From Oscillospiraceae bacterium (GTDB taxonomy: Bacteria > Bacillota > Clostridia > Oscillospirales > Ruminococcaceae), in contig CAAGDT010000050.1 of assembly GCA_900768675.1 (NCBI GenBank), positions 1 to 10,356 on the forward strand: DNA of 10,356 nucleotides, given 5' to 3'. The notes beneath the pieces were generated by a model. That model did not search any database and was not told the DNA's origin. It saw only the letters and a list, made by a program, of their open reading frames with translations. Numbering within the stretch: the stretch's first letter is position 1; each line of letters opens with the position of its first letter. Positions 5,974 through 10,356 of this stretch are shown piece by piece. Both the position numbers and the translations under genes were made by a program.

Positions 5974-7968
5974 ATGAGCAAGAAAGCATACGACGATAAC
6001 AGTCTTGTGTCCCTGAAAGGCCCCGACCAGGTAAGAAAGCGCCCCGCCGTTATATTCGGCTCGGACGGCGTTGAGGGCTGCCGCCACTCGGTATTTGAAA
6101 TCCTCTCAAACTCAATTGACGAGGCAAGAGAGGGCTACGGCAGAAAAATTGTTATTACCCGTTACGCCGACTTTTCAATAGAGGTTGCGGACGAGGGACG
6201 AGGAATACCGATTGACTATAACAAGAACGAAGAAAAGTATAACTGGGAGCTGGCGTTCTGTACTCTTTATGCAGGAGGAAAGTACGACAACAACAGCGGA
6301 GACAACTACTCCTTTGCCTTGGGACTTAACGGTCTGGGCTTGTGTGCAACCCAGTTTTCCTCGGAATATATGGAGGTTGAAGCAGATAACGGCACATGGC
6401 ACTACTCCCTGCGCTTTGAAAAGGGCTTCAACGTTACCGCCGACAAGGACGGAAAGGGCTTTATCCGCACTAAGTCTAAGGGCAAAACAGGAACGGTTAT
6501 CCGCTGGAAGCCCGACCTTGAGGTTTTTACAGATATTGATATAGGAAGCGACTACCTTGACGATATTCTCCGCAGACAGGCTATTGTAAACGACGGGCTG
6601 CTGTTTATCTGCCGCACGGAGCAGGAGGACGGAAGCTTCGAGGAGAAGGAATACTGCTATGAGCGTGGTATTACAGACTACCTTGCAGAAATCGTAGGCG
6701 ATACCTCAATCGGAACTCCCCAGGACTGGCAGACCCAGCGACAGGGCAAGGACAGAGAGGACAAGGACGAATACAAGGTAAAGCTTCACGTTGCAATTGC
6801 CTTTTCCAACAAGGTTAAGCTTGTTGAGCATTACCACAACTCCAGCTGGCTTGAGCACGGCGGCGTTCCGGATAAGGCTATGAGACAGGCTCTTACCTCC
6901 CAGATTGACACATATCTCAAAAGCACCAACAAGTACAACAAGGGCGAGTCAAAGATAACCTTTGCGGATATAGAGGAATGTCTTGTGTTCATTTCCTCCA
7001 ACTTCTCCACTCAGACAAGCTACGAAAACCAGACCAAAAAGGCTATCACAAATAAGTTTATCTACGACGCTATGACCGAATGGTTAAAGCACTGCGTAGA
7101 GGTATATTTTATTGAAAATCCCGACGAGGCTATAAAAATCTGCGAGCAGATAATGATAAACAAGAGAGCAAGGGAAAATGCCGACAAGATAAGACAGAAC
7201 GTAAAGAAAAAGCTTACCGGTACTCTTGACTTAAGCAACAGGGTTGAAAAATTCGTTGACTGCCGCAGTAAGGACGTTTCAAAGCGTGAGATTTATATAG
7301 TAGAGGGCGACTCGGCGTTAGGCTCGGTTAAGCTTGCCCGTGATTCCGATTATCAGGCGGTAATGCCCATAAGAGGTAAGATTCTGAACTGCCTTAAGGC
7401 GGGCTACGATAAGATTTTCAAGAGCGAGATTATAACCGACCTGCTTAAAGTGCTTGGCTGCGGCGTTGAGGTTTCAGCAAAGCAGAACAAGGAGCTTTCA
7501 ACCTTCAGCCTTGATAACCTGCGCTGGAACAAAATCGTTATCTGCACCGATGCGGACTACGACGGCTTCCAGATACGAACACTTGTTCTTACTATGCTTT
7601 ACCGCCTTACGCCAACACTTATTAACGAGGGGTTTGTGTATATTGCGGAGTCTCCGCTATATGAAATAAATACAAAGGACAGAACCTATTTTGCATATAC
7701 AGAGGCGGAAAAAACCCGTATTCTCGGGGAAATCGGAACTCAGAAGTACACAATCCAGCGCTCGAAAGGTCTTGGCGAGAACGAGCCTGATATGATGTCG
7801 CTGACTACTATGAACCCCGAAACAAGGCGGCTTATAAAGGTGCTTCCGACCGACGTTGCAGCTACCCAGGATATGTTTGAAATGCTTCTCGGAAATAACC
7901 TTGAGGCACGAAAGGAATTTATCCGTGAGCACGGAAGCGAATACCTTGACAACCTTGATTTAAGCTAA
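5974..7968 (+). CDS. parE: Type IIA DNA topoisomerase subunit B (ParE/GyrB-like)
   Basis: The ATPase-TOPRIM subunit (664 residues, a normal length for the short GyrB/ParE form) drives strand passage with the subunit encoded next to it. GHKL ATPase: FEILSNSIDEA with catalytic Glu42 and Asn46, DEGRGIP from Asp73, GGK at 101-103, lid motif GLNGLG at 117-122. Transducer: NSSWLEHGG near 289-297 and the Q353-T-K loop. TOPRIM: IVEGDSA with Glu444, then TDADYDG with Asp526, Asp528 and Asp530. SKGLGE (597-602) and the C-terminal tail match GyrB/ParE. The lid reads GLNGLG where gyrase has GLHGVG, and PAVIFG replaces PGMYIG, so this is a divergent branch. AAGGA lies 8 bp before the ATG, and the partner gene follows after 18 bp. 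ParE is preferred over GyrB because the partner lacks a GyrA box, but no functional assignment is proven. Confidence 0.88.
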   Translation: MSKKAYDDNSLVSLKGPDQVRKRPAVIFGSDGVEGCRHSVFEILSNSIDEAREGYGRKIVITRYADFSIEVADEGRGIPIDYNKNEEKYNWELAFCTLYAGGKYDNNSGDNYSFALGLNGLGLCATQFSSEYMEVEADNGTWHYSLRFEKGFNVTADKDGKGFIRTKSKGKTGTVIRWKPDLEVFTDIDIGSDYLDDILRRQAIVNDGLLFICRTEQEDGSFEEKEYCYERGITDYLAEIVGDTSIGTPQDWQTQRQGKDREDKDEYKVKLHVAIAFSNKVKLVEHYHNSSWLEHGGVPDKAMRQALTSQIDTYLKSTNKYNKGESKITFADIEECLVFISSNFSTQTSYENQTKKAITNKFIYDAMTEWLKHCVEVYFIENPDEAIKICEQIMINKRARENADKIRQNVKKKLTGTLDLSNRVEKFVDCRSKDVSKREIYIVEGDSALGSVKLARDSDYQAVMPIRGKILNCLKAGYDKIFKSEIITDLLKVLGCGVEVSAKQNKELSTFSLDNLRWNKIVICTDADYDGFQIRTLVLTMLYRLTPTLINEGFVYIAESPLYEINTKDRTYFAYTEAEKTRILGEIGTQKYTIQRSKGLGENEPDMMSLTTMNPETRRLIKVLPTDVAATQDMFEMLLGNNLEARKEFIREHGSEYLDNLDLS

Positions 7969-7986
7969 GACAAAGGAACTGAAAAG

Positions 7987-10212
7987 ATGAAGAAAAGCAG
8001 CAAAAAGCAGCCCTCGGCTGCTCAGAATAAAAAGATTGACGCCTATATTGAGGGGGCAGGAATAGTAGAGCAGCAGAATATTATTGATACCCTCAGAGAA
8101 AACTATATGCCCTACGCTATGAGCGTTATTATCTCCCGTGCCCTGCCCGAAATAGACGGCTTCAAGCCCTCTCACAGAAAGCTTCTCTATACAATGTACA
8201 AAATGGGACTTCTTACGGGGGCAAGAACAAAATCAGCGAATATCGTGGGACAGACTATGAAACTCAATCCCCACGGCGACGCAGCTATATACGAAACAAT
8301 GGTGCGCCTTGCAAGAGGAAACGGAGCGCTACTGCACCCATATATAGACAGCAAGGGAAACTTCGGTAAGGCATATTCAAGGGATATGGCTTATGCCGCT
8401 TCCCGTTATACAGAGGCAAAGCTTGAGCCTATCTGCGCAGAGCTTTTTAAGGACATTGACAAGGAAACGGTGGACTTCGTTCCAAACTACGACAACACAA
8501 TGACCGAGCCTTCCCTGTTCCCTGTCCGTTTCCCCGCTATTCTTGTAAACAGCAATATCGGTATCGCCGTTTCTATGGCAAGCAATATCTGCCCCTTCAA
8601 CCTGCGGGAAATCTGCGAAACTACAATCGCCCTGATGAAGGACCCGGAGCATGATGTTGCCACAACTCTGCGTGGTCCCGACTTCCCCGGCGGCGGATAT
8701 ATCCTCTACGACGAGGCGGAAATGCAGAAAATTTACCGTACCGGCAGAGGCTCTGTAATGGTGCGCTCTAAATACACCTACGACAAGGAAGCCCGCTGCA
8801 TAGAAGTAACGGAAATCCCGCCCACTACCACAACGGAAGCGATTATCGACAAGGTTGTTGAGCTTGTAAAGCTTGGAAAAGTCAAGGAAATCTCCGATGT
8901 AAGAGACGAAACCGACCTTTCGGGCTTAAAGCTTACCTTTGACCTGAAAAAGGGCTACGACCCGGACGCTTTTATGCAGAAGATGTTCCGCCTTACGCCC
9001 TTACAGGAGGCTTTCTCCTGCAACTTCAACGTAATAATTGCAGGAAACCCTAAGGTTATGGGCGTTTACGAAATCCTGAACGAATGGATTTCATTCAGAA
9101 TAGAATGCGTAAAGCGGATGATATACTTCGACCTGCAAAAGAAAAAGGAAAAGCTTCATCTGCTTTTAGGTCTGCAAAAAATCCTCCTTGACATTGATAA
9201 GGCGATAAAAATAATCCGTGAAACCAAGGAAGAAGCCGAGGTTGTTCCCAACCTTATGATAGGCTTCGGAATTGACGAGGTGCAGGCGGAATACGTTGCG
9301 GAAATTAAGCTGCGCCACATAAATCAGGAGTATATTTTAAAGCGCACCGACGAAATCGGAAATCTTCGTGATGAAATTGCGGAAATGGAGGATATTCTTG
9401 ACAGTCCACGCAAAATCAAGGGGGTTATCATCAAGGAGCTTACCGAAATTGCGGAAAAGTACGGTCAGCCCCGCCGCACAAAGCTGGCGGAGATAGTACC
9501 CGAAGAGGAAGTCGAGGAGGAAATCCCAGACTATACGGTAAACGTATTCCTTACCGAACAGGGCTACTTCAAGCGTATCACTTCGCAATCCCTGCGAATG
9601 AGCGGCGAGCAGAAGCTTAAGGAGGGCGACCGGGTTATTTTCTCGGCTGAGCTTTCGGGAAAGACAGACCTGCTGTTCTTCACCGACAAGCATCAGGTTT
9701 ACAAGTCCTCGGTAAACGACTTTGAGGACACCAAAGCAAGCCTTATGGGCGACTATATCCCCGCAAAGCTTGAAATGGAGCAGGACGAGAAGATTATCTG
9801 CATGATTCCAACGGAGAATTACAGCGAAAACCTTGTTATCTTCTTCCGCAACGGAAAATGCGCTAAAATTCCCCTCTCCTCCTTTGAAACCAAAACCCGC
9901 CGAAAGAAGCTTGCCAACGCCTATTACGACGGCTCTGCGCTTGTGGCTATGTACAAGACCGAGGGCGACGGGGATTTCATTCTCCAGTCTACCGCAGGCA
10001 AGGTGCTGATATTCTCCACGGTGCTGATACTCCCCAAAGCGGCAAGAGATACCCAGGGCGTGCAGGTAATGCGGCTTACAAAGGCTGAGCTTGAAAGCGC
10101 AAGACCCTATGAGGAGGGCATTATCAAGAAGCCAGAGAATTATGTGACGAAAACCGTTCCTGCGGCAGGGTCACAGGTAAGCTTTGATATAGGACAATTG
10201 AAATTCGAATAA
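7987..10212 (+). CDS. parC: Type IIA DNA topoisomerase subunit A (ParC/GyrA-like)
   Basis: The DNA cleavage subunit, 741 residues, pairs with the upstream ATPase subunit. Residues about 30-505 form the breakage-reunion region: YMPYAMSVIISRALPEIDGFKP (40-61), the winged-helix part with NPHGDAAIYETMVRLAR (94-110), and catalytic Tyr141 in ASRYTEAKL. A coiled-coil arm runs about 370-490. The C-terminal part (about 515-741) fits a short beta-pinwheel that wraps or contacts DNA. No GyrA box (QRRGGKG) is present, which argues for a topoisomerase IV-like decatenase, not a supercoiling gyrase. Ala99 and Glu103 sit where E. coli GyrA has Ser83 and Asp87, the main quinolone contacts. AAAGGA (7972-7977) lies 9 bp before the ATG. 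No clear terminator follows, so read-through toward fhs is possible. Confidence 0.9.
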   Translation: MKKSSKKQPSAAQNKKIDAYIEGAGIVEQQNIIDTLRENYMPYAMSVIISRALPEIDGFKPSHRKLLYTMYKMGLLTGARTKSANIVGQTMKLNPHGDAAIYETMVRLARGNGALLHPYIDSKGNFGKAYSRDMAYAASRYTEAKLEPICAELFKDIDKETVDFVPNYDNTMTEPSLFPVRFPAILVNSNIGIAVSMASNICPFNLREICETTIALMKDPEHDVATTLRGPDFPGGGYILYDEAEMQKIYRTGRGSVMVRSKYTYDKEARCIEVTEIPPTTTTEAIIDKVVELVKLGKVKEISDVRDETDLSGLKLTFDLKKGYDPDAFMQKMFRLTPLQEAFSCNFNVIIAGNPKVMGVYEILNEWISFRIECVKRMIYFDLQKKKEKLHLLLGLQKILLDIDKAIKIIRETKEEAEVVPNLMIGFGIDEVQAEYVAEIKLRHINQEYILKRTDEIGNLRDEIAEMEDILDSPRKIKGVIIKELTEIAEKYGQPRRTKLAEIVPEEEVEEEIPDYTVNVFLTEQGYFKRITSQSLRMSGEQKLKEGDRVIFSAELSGKTDLLFFTDKHQVYKSSVNDFEDTKASLMGDYIPAKLEMEQDEKIICMIPTENYSENLVIFFRNGKCAKIPLSSFETKTRRKKLANAYYDGSALVAMYKTEGDGDFILQSTAGKVLIFSTVLILPKAARDTQGVQVMRLTKAELESARPYEEGIIKKPENYVTKTVPAAGSQVSFDIGQLKFE

Positions 10213-10226
10213 TTTTCTCAAATGTG

Positions 10227-10255
10227 TTGAAATTCGGGAAGAAATATGATATACT
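10227..10255 (+). promoter_or_regulatory. Promoter of fhs
   Basis: -35 TTGAAA (10227-10232), 17-bp spacer, -10 TATACT (10250-10255) with TG at 10247-10248 (extended -10). It begins 15 bp after the topoisomerase stop, and its start point near 10262 leaves a leader of about 30 nt. AAGGAG at 10278-10283 is the ribosome binding site of the next gene. Confidence 0.8.
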
Positions 10256-10291
10256 ATTATTATTAATTCCTAAAAACAAGGAGAAAACGCT

Positions 10292-10356
10292 ATGTTGACA
10301 GATATCGAAATCGCTCAGCAGGCAAAAATGCTGAAAATAAAGGACGTTGCCGAAAA
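10292..10356 (+). CDS. fhs: Formate-tetrahydrofolate ligase, N-terminal fragment (cut by window end)
   Basis: The first 21 codons are visible. TDIEIAQQAKML followed by KIKDVAE closely matches the start of bacterial formate-tetrahydrofolate ligase as I remember it (TDIEIAQ-AKM-PI--IA). The enzyme makes 10-formyl-tetrahydrofolate from formate, tetrahydrofolate and ATP in the cytoplasm, feeding one-carbon metabolism; in acetogens it belongs to the methyl branch of the Wood-Ljungdahl pathway. The ATG at 10292 has AAGGAG 8 bp upstream. It has its own promoter. The rest of the gene, about 550 codons in this family, lies beyond the window. Confidence 0.82.
   Translation, partial: MLTDIEIAQQAKMLKIKDVAE

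Noticed and set aside
5779..6087. 102-codon minus-strand frame over the divergent promoter region
   Set aside because: It covers the promoters and ribosome binding site of the topoisomerase operon and is antisense to its start; the product looks like translated AT-rich DNA.
10198..10236. Direct repeat TTGAAATTCG at 10198-10207 and 10227-10236
   Set aside because: The first copy is coding sequence at the end of subunit A and the second contains the fhs -35 box; two 10-base AT-rich copies are weak evidence of an operator.
1..10356. CRISPR array, tRNA or rRNA genes, prophage or defence genes
   Set aside because: I saw no regularly spaced repeats, no tRNA or rRNA motifs, and no integrase, nuclease or toxin-antitoxin protein on either strand.

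Overview
The window looks like chromosomal DNA of a low-to-moderate GC member of the Bacillota, class Clostridia, most likely an Oscillospiraceae/Ruminococcus-type gut bacterium. The reasons are strong AAGGAG/AAAGGA ribosome binding sites, sigma-A promoters with TTGACA/TATAAT-like boxes and extended -10 TG dinucleotides, a YtrA-type GntR/ABC-2 operon, a Thr/Ala/Pro-rich lipoprotein, a clostridial type of topoisomerase pair, and the start of formate-tetrahydrofolate ligase. This placement is inference; no rRNA or other phylogenetic marker was compared.

Layout. Bases 6-122 hold a compact nested inverted-repeat element: a 13-bp outer stem enclosing three hairpins, with 100 of 117 bases in stems. 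Immediately after it lies a TPR-like helical-repeat ORF (137-721, +) that has no evident ribosome binding site and may be the surviving 3' part of a longer gene. A bidirectional hairpin terminator (752-782) separates it from a leftward operon (3410-798): YtrA-type GntR repressor, ABC ATPase, and two ABC-2 permeases joined by 4-bp overlaps. A near-perfect palindrome with TGTA-N13-TACA spacing overlaps the -10 and start site of the operon promoter, so autorepression relieved by a ligand, often a cell-envelope stress, is likely.

Next comes a second leftward unit (5782-3628): a 644-residue lipoprotein with a von Willebrand factor A domain and a 72-residue single-span membrane protein, ending in a good intrinsic terminator (3583-3623). 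The lipoprotein diverges from a rightward topoisomerase operon (5974-10212) that encodes a GyrB/ParE-type ATPase-TOPRIM subunit and a GyrA/ParC-type cleavage subunit. The 191-bp divergent region has what look like two overlapping promoters, each TTGTAA-N17-TATA(A/T)T, that share the -10 segment on opposite strands.

The topoisomerase pair is complete and has its catalytic residues, but it departs from textbook gyrase. The ATP-lid motif is GLNGLG rather than GLHGVG, there is no GyrA box, and Ala/Glu occupy the two quinolone-anchoring positions. I read it as a topoisomerase IV-like decatenase. A well-formed promoter (10227-10255) then drives fhs, of which only the first 21 codons are in the window.

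No clearly new multi-gene system is present. The strongest candidates for something undescribed are the four-stem element at the left edge, the symmetric divergent promoter, and the VWA lipoprotein with its small membrane partner.
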